DNA from: Chlamydiota bacterium | GTDB lineage: Bacteria; Chlamydiota; Chlamydiia; Chlamydiales; Rhabdochlamydiaceae | NCBI GenBank assembly: GCA_013041585.1 | Contig: JABEVM010000154.1 | Location: 1 to 5,587 of the forward strand | Direction of reading: 5' to 3' | Length of the DNA stretch: 5,587 nucleotides | In this document: positions 1 through 5,587 of the stretch, in pieces | How positions within the stretch are numbered: the first letter of the stretch is position 1 | How the letters are laid out: each line of letters begins with the position of its first letter | The notes under the pieces: model-generated | Database searches by the model: none | What the model was told of the DNA's origin: nothing | The model's input: the letters and a program-made list of their open reading frames with translations, nothing else | Translations under genes and position numbers: made by a program

Positions 1-1
1 A

Positions 2-7
2 TATAAC
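2..7 (+). promoter_or_regulatory. Possible -10 box for the propeller-kinase gene
   Basis: TATAAC matches five of six bases of the bacterial -10 consensus and lies 29 bases before the ATG at 37, which would give a leader of roughly 20-25 bases. The matching -35 region would lie outside the window, so the promoter cannot be confirmed. In AT-rich DNA such a hexamer can occur by chance. Confidence 0.3.
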
Positions 8-25
8 ATGTTTAAAAAAAATAAT

Positions 26-30
26 AAGGA
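26..30 (+). promoter_or_regulatory. Ribosome binding site for the propeller-kinase gene
   Basis: AAGGA ends six bases before the ATG at 37, a normal Shine-Dalgarno spacing. It supports that ATG over the next in-frame ATG at 61, which has no such site at the right distance. Confidence 0.7.
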
Positions 31-36
31 ATAATC

Positions 37-2133
37 ATGTCTATAAAAATACCTGATGGAATGCCTAGAAATTTGCCTCAGCTTAATCAATTTCAACCTA
101 CAGAATCTACACCTCTAAGAATAGAACCTCTAAGAAGAATAGAGCAAATGCGCAACCCTTTATACCCAATTTATCCTAATCCAGTAAGCTGCGACCCTAA
201 GCAACCCTTACACAAACCTCCAGCGCAAACAGATCTAGAAATCCATACTCAGGAATTTGTCGTTCAAACAAAACTAATCCAAATCGTAAATCACCCTCAT
301 GCCTTTAATCCTTCTATCATTCGATGGAATGGCGGTATTTTACTTTGTTTTCGTGAATTAGATGACTGGCAAAAATCTTACTTAGGTCTAGTATGGGTTG
401 ATGAAGCCATGCGCCCTATCAGCCCTGTTCAAATGCTGAGTACAGAGGTCGAATCAGGTTTTGAAGATGTTCGTCTTGTCGCTGTACAAGATAAACTCTA
501 TATCGTCTATTCAGGAACTCCAAGCAACCCACCAAAACTCGAGAATGACAAAAAAAAATTGATCGGAAGCAGTGGCTACAATGTGAGAATTAGAGCTGCT
601 GAACTTGTTTATGACAAAGAATTTTCTGTTCACAATGATGAGAGTTTTATCATATTTGACGGTGAAAATCCAAATAGACCTGAAAAAAACTGGGTGCCTT
701 TTGAGCATAATGGAGAATTGTTATTTTCCTATAGCCTCTCCCCCCACAAAGTACTAAGACCGATATGGGGAACTGGAAGATGCGAGACAGTTTCTCCAGG
801 TGACTACAAGATTGAATCTCATTTAGGAGAGCTGCGTGGCGGAACTCCAGGAATTCTACTTGAAAATGGAAAGATACTTAGTTTTTTCCATACACAAAAA
901 CACATGGAAAGTCGGCATTCCTTGGGACAACCAACTCCTCATTACTTCATGGGCGCTTATCTTTATTCATCAGATATGCCCTTTGAAATTACCCATATCA
1001 GTCCAGAACCTATTGTAGGTCCTGGATTTTATAATGGCAGGTTTTACAAACCACACTGGCACAGCGTAAACGTAGTTTTCCCAGGTGGTTTTATCATGCA
1101 AGAAAGCGATGGGAAAAAGTATGCATGGGTTTTATACGGCAGACAAGACCACGAAATTTGGGCAGCCAAGATCGATGTAGATAATTTACTTAAAAGCTTA
1201 GTTGAAGTAAAAAATCCGCCTTCAACTCTTCCCAAAGACTTTTCACTTACCCAATTTTTAAGGGCAAGCTTTTTCCAAGAACTACGTGAAAAATATGAAG
1301 AGAGGGGAAATAGAGTCGCTGCAAAAAATGCAAGCCGACTTTCTTTTACCTCTAAAAACAATCCTCTAAGAAAGCTAAATCCAAATTACATCAAAGCATT
1401 ATGCGAAGATCCTTCCAAAGCCGTTTCGAGCGCTTTTCGCAACCAGCTAGAGTGTAAGAATGGATCAAGTGGCAGAGTTGTACTTGCTGTCGATATAAAG
1501 GGGCAAACTCTTGCTTTCAAGCAGGGTAAAGTTTTAAATGATTGGAATATAGGAAAAAGGCTGTCTGATCCCCGTTTTATGGAATGCTACACAATTTTTA
1601 GAACAGAAGAAGGCGACTCTCCTGATCAAAATGGCGTCCTTGTAATGGAATTTATCGATGGAAAAAACCTTTTTGCTGAAATGCAATCTTGGGAAACAAT
1701 TCCTGATACATTTTCTACAATTTTCCTAGAGCTTACCCAAGCTTTCCGCTATCTCATAAGTGAAAAAATCCTTCCTCATGATTTGCATCCTGGGAATATT
1801 ATGGTCAAGCCAAATGGGGCTATAAAGTGCATTGATTATGGGCATTATAGAAGCGCTGGTGAGACCATAGAAGATTACAGAATTTTCTCAGATAATATCA
1901 TCCATTCACTTTCCAGATTGCTTCTCGCTGGGGAGCTATCTACCACATCAATAGAAATGCGAAATGTATCTCAGGCCTGCCAAGAACTTATGACCCTTAA
2001 AGATAAATTGGAACCTACAGGCTCACAACCTATAACAGAAAAAAAGCTGCTTGACTGGTTAGACCAAGTTGTAGATCCATGGATTCGAGAGAAATTTCTT
2101 CCAATTCTTAGAAAAATTCCTTCAAAGCTTTAA
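37..2133 (+). CDS. GH130-like beta-propeller fused to a protein-kinase-like domain
   Basis: This 698-residue protein appears to be a two-domain fusion. Residues 1-65 are proline-rich and have no signal peptide. Residues 70-385 look like a five-bladed propeller of the GH130 type (beta-mannoside phosphorylases and hydrolases). The visible motifs are N-P-S-I at 91-94, F-R-E at 105-107, F-E-D-V-R-L at 142-147 (the E-D-x-R motif of this clan), G-T-P-G at 269-272, M-G-A-Y-L at 305-309 and V-V-F-P-G-G at 346-351. After a charged linker, residues 470-630 resemble a protein kinase fold: a G-S-S-G-x-V loop at 476-481, candidate ATP lysine K495, hinge V-M-E-F at 536-539, catalytic loop H-D-L-H-P-G-N at 581-587 (D582, N587) and I-D-Y-G at 599-602 (D600). 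All core kinase residues therefore seem present. The gene has its own ribosome binding site and terminator. The lack of a signal peptide implies a cytoplasmic protein or one exported by another route. The substrates of both domains are unknown, and the propeller could be a binding module rather than an enzyme. The reading frame is certain, the family calls are good, and the function is open. Confidence 0.82.
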   Translation: MSIKIPDGMPRNLPQLNQFQPTESTPLRIEPLRRIEQMRNPLYPIYPNPVSCDPKQPLHKPPAQTDLEIHTQEFVVQTKLIQIVNHPHAFNPSIIRWNGGILLCFRELDDWQKSYLGLVWVDEAMRPISPVQMLSTEVESGFEDVRLVAVQDKLYIVYSGTPSNPPKLENDKKKLIGSSGYNVRIRAAELVYDKEFSVHNDESFIIFDGENPNRPEKNWVPFEHNGELLFSYSLSPHKVLRPIWGTGRCETVSPGDYKIESHLGELRGGTPGILLENGKILSFFHTQKHMESRHSLGQPTPHYFMGAYLYSSDMPFEITHISPEPIVGPGFYNGRFYKPHWHSVNVVFPGGFIMQESDGKKYAWVLYGRQDHEIWAAKIDVDNLLKSLVEVKNPPSTLPKDFSLTQFLRASFFQELREKYEERGNRVAAKNASRLSFTSKNNPLRKLNPNYIKALCEDPSKAVSSAFRNQLECKNGSSGRVVLAVDIKGQTLAFKQGKVLNDWNIGKRLSDPRFMECYTIFRTEEGDSPDQNGVLVMEFIDGKNLFAEMQSWETIPDTFSTIFLELTQAFRYLISEKILPHDLHPGNIMVKPNGAIKCIDYGHYRSAGETIEDYRIFSDNIIHSLSRLLLAGELSTTSIEMRNVSQACQELMTLKDKLEPTGSQPITEKKLLDWLDQVVDPWIREKFLPILRKIPSKL
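111..143 (+). repeat. Short imperfect tandem repeat inside the N-terminal coding region
   Basis: Two adjacent copies of ACCTCTAAGA..ATAGA lie at 111-125 and 126-143. The second copy carries three extra bases (AGA), so the frame is kept. They encode P-L-R-I-E followed by P-L-R-R-I-E in the proline-rich tail of the fusion protein. This looks like a local duplication. Confidence 0.6.
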
Positions 2134-2172
2134 AAGAACCGCTTCTAAAAAAGCCAAAAGTCCTTGCTTGAG

Positions 2173-2213
2173 AAAGTAATAAAGGAGAATGAAAATTCTC
2201 CTCTATTACTTTT
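2173..2213 (+). terminator. Intrinsic terminator after the propeller-kinase gene
   Basis: The arm at 2173-2190 pairs with 2195-2212. Nine base pairs (AAAGTAATA with TATTACTTT) are followed by one A-C mismatch (2182/2203) and eight more pairs (AGGAGAAT with ATTCTCCT), closed by a GAAA tetraloop at 2191-2194. The 3' arm ends in TTTT at 2210-2213, a short U tract. The hairpin starts 40 bases after the stop codon at 2131-2133. It should separate this gene from the downstream operon. The weak U tract leaves the efficiency uncertain. Confidence 0.8.
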
Positions 2214-2221
2214 AATTGAGC

Positions 2222-2308
2222 ATGAAAAATTCTAGAGCATTCTTTGCGCATCTAGCTTATATCGCTAATTCACTCGGCTGTAGAATGATTCTGAAGGCAC
2301 ATCTTTAA
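2222..2308 (+). CDS. Doubtful 28-codon reading frame between two transcription units
   Basis: An ATG at 2222 opens 28 codons ending in TAA at 2306-2308. The predicted peptide starts M-K-N-S-R-A-F-F-A-H-L and contains a C-R-M segment near its end. No Shine-Dalgarno site stands at the right distance, because the bases just upstream are the 3' arm of the terminator. I recognise no family. It could be a chance frame, a remnant of a larger gene or part of a dispersed repeat. It is listed because it fills most of the otherwise unexplained gap. Confidence 0.15.
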   Translation: MKNSRAFFAHLAYIANSLGCRMILKAHL

Positions 2309-2324
2309 ATCGCTCCAATTGGGG

Positions 2325-2352
2325 TTTACTTATCAGCAACTAATTGCATAAT
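2325..2352 (+). promoter_or_regulatory. Candidate promoter of the three-gene glycan operon
   Basis: TTTACT at 2325-2330 and CATAAT at 2347-2352 are separated by 16 bases and resemble sigma70-type -35 and -10 boxes. Transcription would start near 2359, giving a leader of about 45 bases before the ATG at 2405. The position after a terminator and before the first gene of a tight operon is what one would expect. Both boxes are imperfect. Confidence 0.4.
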
Positions 2353-2404
2353 ATTTTTTCTTCGGTTACGTTTTGTAGCTTGTTATAGAAAATAAAAGTT
2401 GATC

Positions 2405-3364
2405 ATGCAAAAAATCTCATACATCATACTTTGTTTCTTTATTCTTTACTTTTCAAGAGGCAGTGCGGACAGCAATTTCGGCTATATCAATTATCACTCT
2501 TACAATATTGGAGATGACATACAAGCAATAGCTGCAAAAAGGTTTTTACCTGAAAACAGCATTGGTATTGATAGGGAATTTATTGGTGTATTTACTAACA
2601 AGGCAAAGGTAAATACCATAGTAAACGGTTGGTACATGCATACCAAAAAGTATGCGTGGTATAGAAAGGATGTACCCGCTCCTGAAAAAAGCTGGCCTCC
2701 GTCTCCTTTTATAAAGCCTATTTTTATAGCAATCCACTTCACAAAAGACTTTATTCCCGAAGCCTTCACACAAGAGGGTATAAACTATCTTAAAGAGCAC
2801 AGTCCAGTGGGAGCTAGAGACTATCAGACACTCAAAGAGTTGCAAAAAAGAAATATTCCTAGTTACTTTTCCGGCTGTCTAACTTTAACACTAGAAAATA
2901 CCTGTAGTCGGAGAGATGACATTATCTATGCGGTCGACATAGATGAGGAATGCGTACAATTTATTAGATCAAAAACAAAGTATAAGGTTGAAGTTTTAAC
3001 TCACATAATAAATGAGAAAATGAGTCTTAATGATAAAGCAAGGTTACAATATACTGAAGAGACTCTAGAAAAATATAAACGAGCAAAATGTGTGATTACA
3101 ACAAGACTGCACGCATCCATGCCCTGCCTTGCATTGAAAACACCCGTTTTATTGATCGATTCGCAAAACGACCCTCGTTTTGACGGGTTAAGGGAACTGA
3201 CCAGGCACTGCTCTAAAAAAGAGCTTATTAACAAGCGAGTTGATTTTAATTTTGATGACCCACCTGAAAATCCTAAGCTATACATTCCGATAAGAGAGAA
3301 CTTAATAAAGACTCTATCCGAATGGGTTAGCGGTATTTTACAAAGTAACGAAAGTAGGGGGTAA
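2405..3364 (+). CDS. Polysaccharide pyruvyl transferase family protein with signal peptide
   Basis: This 319-residue protein has the hallmarks of the polysaccharide pyruvyl transferase family, whose members move pyruvate from phosphoenolpyruvate to sugar hydroxyls as ketals. Seen directly are N-I-G-D-D-I-Q-A at 34-41, N-G-W-Y-M-H at 74-79, V-G-A-R-D at 135-139, S-G-C-L-T-L-T-L at 156-163 and T-T-R-L-H-A at 232-237 followed by C-L-A-L-K-T-P-V at 241-248. The core appears complete. Residues 1-21 look like a Sec signal peptide: K3, a hydrophobic run at 4-16, then G-S-A before D22, a plausible cleavage site. Export is odd for a family that normally uses cytoplasmic donors. I chose the ATG at 2405; a TTG two codons upstream (2399) is in frame, but neither has a good ribosome binding site, only an A-rich leader. 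It is the first gene of a likely operon, and the GT25 gene starts six bases after its stop. The family is confident; the acceptor, and whether it transfers pyruvate at all, are unknown. Confidence 0.85.
   Translation: MQKISYIILCFFILYFSRGSADSNFGYINYHSYNIGDDIQAIAAKRFLPENSIGIDREFIGVFTNKAKVNTIVNGWYMHTKKYAWYRKDVPAPEKSWPPSPFIKPIFIAIHFTKDFIPEAFTQEGINYLKEHSPVGARDYQTLKELQKRNIPSYFSGCLTLTLENTCSRRDDIIYAVDIDEECVQFIRSKTKYKVEVLTHIINEKMSLNDKARLQYTEETLEKYKRAKCVITTRLHASMPCLALKTPVLLIDSQNDPRFDGLRELTRHCSKKELINKRVDFNFDDPPENPKLYIPIRENLIKTLSEWVSGILQSNESRG
3356..3361 (+). promoter_or_regulatory. Ribosome binding site for the GT25 gene
   Basis: AGGGGG lies nine bases before the ATG at 3371, inside the last codons of the upstream gene. 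It is a G-rich variant of the Shine-Dalgarno sequence and fits translational linkage within the operon. Confidence 0.55.
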
Positions 3365-3370
3365 ATCTAA

Positions 3371-4246
3371 ATGCAACTAAAAAATTTATATTTCTACTTG
3401 TTTCTCATGGTTATCCTTCTTTTTTCTAAAGGTTGTTCTGGGCATAAACTTCCCTATAAAACTGCTTCTATAAAGCATTTGACTCCTATTGAAATTTCCA
3501 AGCAAAAATCAGGTCTTGAACTCGTAGATTGTATTTATGTCATTAATTTAGATGAAAGGCCCGAAAAATGGAAAAGAATGAATGCTCTTTTTACTGAAAG
3601 AGGACTTAAAGCGAATAGGGTAAGTGCGATTAATGGATGGAACCTTTCTACGGCAGTGCAAAAAGAGCTTACAGGACATTATCCAATGCATCTACTCCCA
3701 GGGGAAATTGGTTGTCTATTAAGCCATCTGTCCGTAATTAAAAACGCTTTAGATAACGACTTTGATTTAATCTGGATCATGGAAGATGATGTGGATTTTC
3801 ATGAGGATGTACAACAAATTCCGCAATTACTAAAGGAACTTTTTGAGATTGATCCCGATTGGGATACTTTTTATACCGATATTGATACTAAAAATCATAC
3901 GGGAAATTACGTTCCATCACTAGATGTTGATTTTCGACCAGATCAACAAAATCTACCTTTGCAATCATTGACAGATCGATTTGTGATCAATAAAAACATA
4001 ATGAAAATAGGACAGCGATTTGGAAACTATTCCTATCTAGTTACACGTAAAGGAATGAAAAAAATTTGGGATTATTTTTCTCATGTTTATCTATGGTCGG
4101 CTTACGATATTGACCTTCATTACATTCCTTCTATTCGAGAGTATTCTACTACAAGGGAGATAGTCAGTATTTGGATTGATAGCCATATATCCGATACAAG
4201 TATTCCTATTCTTCCCATAATTATTAAACCAACCGTTGAAAGGTGA
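3371..4246 (+). CDS. Family 25 glycosyltransferase (LPS-type) with N-terminal export signal
   Basis: This 291-residue protein matches glycosyltransferase family 25, which includes LPS galactosyl- and glucosyltransferases and the collagen galactosyltransferases of animals. Visible motifs are I-Y-V-I-N-L-D-E-R-P at 55-64, R-V-S-A-I-N-G-W at 83-90, L-P-G-E-I-G-C-L-L-S-H at 109-119 and W-I-M-E-D-D-V-D at 135-142, where E-D-D is the usual metal and nucleotide-sugar site. A later Y-D-I-D-L-H at 245-250 resembles the second acidic motif of the family. The domain begins near residue 52 and looks complete. Before it is a hydrophobic stretch at 6-18 ending in S-K-G-C (C22). This may be a signal peptide, a membrane anchor or a weak lipobox with serine in place of the usual -3 leucine. 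Typical bacterial GT25 enzymes lack such a leader. It is the second gene of the operon, six bases after the pyruvyl transferase gene and four before the LicD gene. Donor and acceptor sugars cannot be told from sequence. Confidence 0.87.
   Translation: MQLKNLYFYLFLMVILLFSKGCSGHKLPYKTASIKHLTPIEISKQKSGLELVDCIYVINLDERPEKWKRMNALFTERGLKANRVSAINGWNLSTAVQKELTGHYPMHLLPGEIGCLLSHLSVIKNALDNDFDLIWIMEDDVDFHEDVQQIPQLLKELFEIDPDWDTFYTDIDTKNHTGNYVPSLDVDFRPDQQNLPLQSLTDRFVINKNIMKIGQRFGNYSYLVTRKGMKKIWDYFSHVYLWSAYDIDLHYIPSIREYSTTREIVSIWIDSHISDTSIPILPIIIKPTVER
4242..4246 (+). promoter_or_regulatory. Ribosome binding site that fixes the LicD start
   Basis: GGTGA is complementary to the 16S 3' end (TCACC) and lies four bases before the ATG at 4251. 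It overlaps the TGA stop of the GT25 gene (4244-4246), which suggests coupled translation. It favours ATG 4251 over an in-frame TTG at 4236. Confidence 0.65.
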
Positions 4247-4250
4247 AGTT

Positions 4251-5348
4251 ATGTACACATATTTCAGAAATTCTCAAAAACTCTCTACTTTACCAAAAGG
4301 CTGCAACATTCTCTTCTTGATTTGTACATTCTTAGCCTTTTGTACTTTTCCAACTTGGTTGCGAGCTGAACAAAAAACAAGCCGACTTCTTGTTAACATC
4401 GCATCGAATGCGAGTTTTTCTCCTGAAGAATTTGTAAAGGCAACTTCTGCAACACTCCTTCCTATCGATCCGAGAAATCCTTATAAAACCTTTCATAACA
4501 TCTGCCTGCAAGAGCCCTTTGTCGTACTTTCTTCTCCTCTTGAAGAAAGGCCTCTTCGCTTACTTGCAACTCGCTACGGATATCGCTATGTGATGTTCAA
4601 AGATGAATCTCTTGAAGATGCCATAGCGAAAGCTGAAAACCTTCTTCTTTCCATCCCAAAATATAGCAGTGAAATCAAAGCTCTAGATCCTGAAGAATCA
4701 AATCGTTTGTACGTTTTGCTGGATAAAATCGATCAAGTATTTACAAAGCATCAGACAAAGTACTGGGCAGGCAGAGAAACTCTTTTAGGAGCCATCCGTC
4801 ACAAAGGCCTTTTGCCTTGGGATGATTATCTATATCTATTTATTCTCGATATAGATGAAAAGAAATTGGAAGAGATGAAAGAAGATTTTGAGAAAGTGGG
4901 CCTAGTCGTGCACAAGTACTGGAAAGAACTTTATAAAATCTACGAAAAAGATGGCCTAGCTGTCAAAGATAGTAAAAATCCAGGACAAGACCTTCCGTTC
5001 CGTTATCCTGCCGCAGATATTTTTGTGATGAGTTTAGAAAAAAGAAATGAAGTCCAAGATGTGTACATCCATAAATCCTACGATTTTTACTGGCATTGGA
5101 ACCATGATCGTTTTTTCTATTCACAAATTGAAAATATCTCAAGGATCCCTTTCGGTCCTTTGACTATCCCTATCCCAGGGGATCCAGAGTCTTATCTAAA
5201 CCGCATTTTTGGAATGCCGGGATATCCTGACTTTTGGAAGAAGTATGCAATCGAACCGATCTTTGACCACAAAGTAGAAGACTGGCCCTCGTATAAAGGA
5301 GCTACATTTGTAGAGATCGATGATTTCTCCCCAGCCTCTTGGAAATAG
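4251..5348 (+). CDS. LicD-family protein with signal peptide and degenerate metal motif
   Basis: This 365-residue protein is a LicD-family member. The family has a nucleotidyltransferase fold and includes bacterial phosphocholine transferases and the fukutin-type ribitol-phosphate transferases. Residues 1-39 carry a signal peptide: hydrophobic run at 20-33, then W-L-R-A before E40. Residues 40-150 form an extra domain that I do not recognise. The LicD core starts near 165: Y-W-A-G-R-E-T-L-L-G-A-I-R-H-K-G at 171-186, L-P-W-D-D at 188-192, a later P-A-A-D-I-F at 253-258, and a C-terminal F-G-P-L-T-I-P-I-P at 301-309 followed by Y-L-N-R-I-F-G at 315-321. The family motif usually reads P-W-D-D-D-x-D. 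Here it is P-W-D-D-Y-L-Y, so two expected aspartates are tyrosines (Y193, Y195), and the usual G-G/G-T before L-L-G reads G-R-E-T. Transferase activity is therefore doubtful, and a pseudoenzyme or altered chemistry is possible. It is the last gene of the operon and is followed by the valS promoter. Confidence 0.82.
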   Translation: MYTYFRNSQKLSTLPKGCNILFLICTFLAFCTFPTWLRAEQKTSRLLVNIASNASFSPEEFVKATSATLLPIDPRNPYKTFHNICLQEPFVVLSSPLEERPLRLLATRYGYRYVMFKDESLEDAIAKAENLLLSIPKYSSEIKALDPEESNRLYVLLDKIDQVFTKHQTKYWAGRETLLGAIRHKGLLPWDDYLYLFILDIDEKKLEEMKEDFEKVGLVVHKYWKELYKIYEKDGLAVKDSKNPGQDLPFRYPAADIFVMSLEKRNEVQDVYIHKSYDFYWHWNHDRFFYSQIENISRIPFGPLTIPIPGDPESYLNRIFGMPGYPDFWKKYAIEPIFDHKVEDWPSYKGATFVEIDDFSPASWK

Positions 5349-5366
5349 CTAGGAAAGGTATCCTAG
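5349..5366 (+). terminator. Small hairpin after the LicD gene, possible weak terminator
   Basis: CTAGGA at 5349-5354 pairs with TCCTAG at 5361-5366 around a six-base loop, directly after the TAG stop (5346-5348). The bases after it are A-rich (AAAAATTT) instead of a clean T run, so termination would be inefficient. It could equally be a chance palindrome or allow read-through into valS. Confidence 0.3.
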
Positions 5367-5380
5367 AAAAATTTAAATTT

Positions 5381-5409
5381 TTGACTTTTCGTAGGTTATG
5401 TGCTAATTT
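5381..5409 (+). promoter_or_regulatory. Promoter of valS
   Basis: TTGACT at 5381-5386 (five of six bases of the -35 consensus) is followed after 17 bases by TAATTT at 5404-5409, preceded by TGC at 5401-5403 as in an extended -10 element. Transcription would start near 5416, leaving a leader of about 33 bases. The AT-rich palindrome just upstream (5367-5382) could act as an UP-like element. This is the best promoter in the window by match and spacing. Confidence 0.65.
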
Positions 5410-5448
5410 TGAACCTTATTTTTATTTCTATACTCTCTAAAAAAAACT

Positions 5449-5587
5449 ATGCAAGACCTACCTAAATCCTATGAACCTAAGCTTGTAGAAGAAAAATGGT
5501 ATAAGCTTTGGGAAGAAAATAATTTTTTTACTGCAAATGCCAAATCCACAAAACCTGCCTTTTGTATCGTAATCCCTCCTCCTAATG
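5449..5587 (+). CDS. valS: Valyl-tRNA synthetase, N-terminal part (cut by window end)
   Basis: The first 46 codons are present and the gene runs off the end. ValS charges tRNA-Val with valine in the cytoplasm and is a class I aminoacyl-tRNA synthetase of roughly 900 residues. The recognisable start is L-P-K-S-Y-E-P at 4-10, E-E-K-W-Y-K-L-W at 14-21, then I-V-I-P-P-P-N at 40-46. The last block is the lead-in to the V-T-G-x-L-H-x-G-H signature, which would follow just outside the window. The ATG at 5449 gives exactly the N-terminus expected of the family, and no better start lies upstream. The leader lacks a Shine-Dalgarno sequence and has only an A run next to the start. It has its own promoter and is probably not part of the glycan operon. 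From memory, pknD adjoins valS in Chlamydia; the region beyond the window could show whether that holds here. Confidence 0.93.
   Translation, partial: MQDLPKSYEPKLVEEKWYKLWEENNFFTANAKSTKPAFCIVIPPPN

Noticed and set aside
1044..1361. 105-codon frame on the minus strand inside the propeller-kinase gene
   Set aside because: It lies wholly opposite a well-supported coding region with recognisable domains and has no family features of its own.
2222..2308. CRISPR, tRNA or riboswitch content in the longest gene-free stretch
   Set aside because: No spaced direct repeats, no cloverleaf arms and no recognisable riboswitch core could be found on either strand.
2381..2389. TGTTATAGA as an extended -10 box for the glycan operon
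   Set aside because: Transcription would start within about 10 bases of the ATG at 2405, too close for a normal leader, and the -35 region at the right spacing is poor.
2399..2404. TTG start two codons before the ATG of the pyruvyl transferase gene
   Set aside because: It has no ribosome binding site of its own, and the ATG at 2405 gives a normal signal peptide with a lysine at residue 3.
2500..2845. Two overlapping minus-strand frames opposite the pyruvyl transferase gene
   Set aside because: They cover conserved motifs of the + strand protein, overlap each other and show no recognisable family; they are shadows of the real gene.
4236..4250. TTG start five codons before the ATG of the LicD gene
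   Set aside because: Starting there would place GGTGA inside the gene; that site is well placed for ATG 4251.

Overview
This AT-rich window has every gene on the + strand. It ends in the first 46 codons of valS (valyl-tRNA synthetase), a housekeeping gene. Upstream lie four genes of accessory character, all tied to glycan or surface chemistry. The style of the ValS N-terminus, the low GC and the mix of sugar-modifying enzymes with an effector-like fusion protein suggest a chlamydia-related intracellular bacterium (Parachlamydia/Simkania/Waddlia type). That assignment is an inference from memory of such genomes, not something the window proves.

Region 1 (1-2213): a 698-residue protein that appears to join a GH130-like five-bladed beta-propeller (about residues 70-385) to a protein-kinase-like phosphotransferase domain (about 470-630). 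It has a clear ribosome binding site and no signal peptide. A strong hairpin terminator with a GAAA tetraloop follows it, so it is probably its own transcription unit.

Region 2 (2214-2404): a 190-base gap with one doubtful 28-codon reading frame and a plausible promoter for the next operon.

Region 3 (2405-5348): a tight three-gene operon with gaps of 6 and 4 bases. It encodes a polysaccharide pyruvyl transferase family protein, a family 25 glycosyltransferase (GT25) and a LicD-family protein. All three begin with a hydrophobic export signal, although the usual bacterial members of these families work in the cytoplasm. The LicD-like protein has also lost two of the aspartates of its W-D-D-D-x-D motif. 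The most interesting reading is an exported glycan- or phospho-modifying cassette, acting on the cell envelope or on host glycoconjugates.

Region 4 (5349-5587): a short gap with a small hairpin, a 16-base AT palindrome and a good sigma70-type promoter, followed by valS, which runs off the window.
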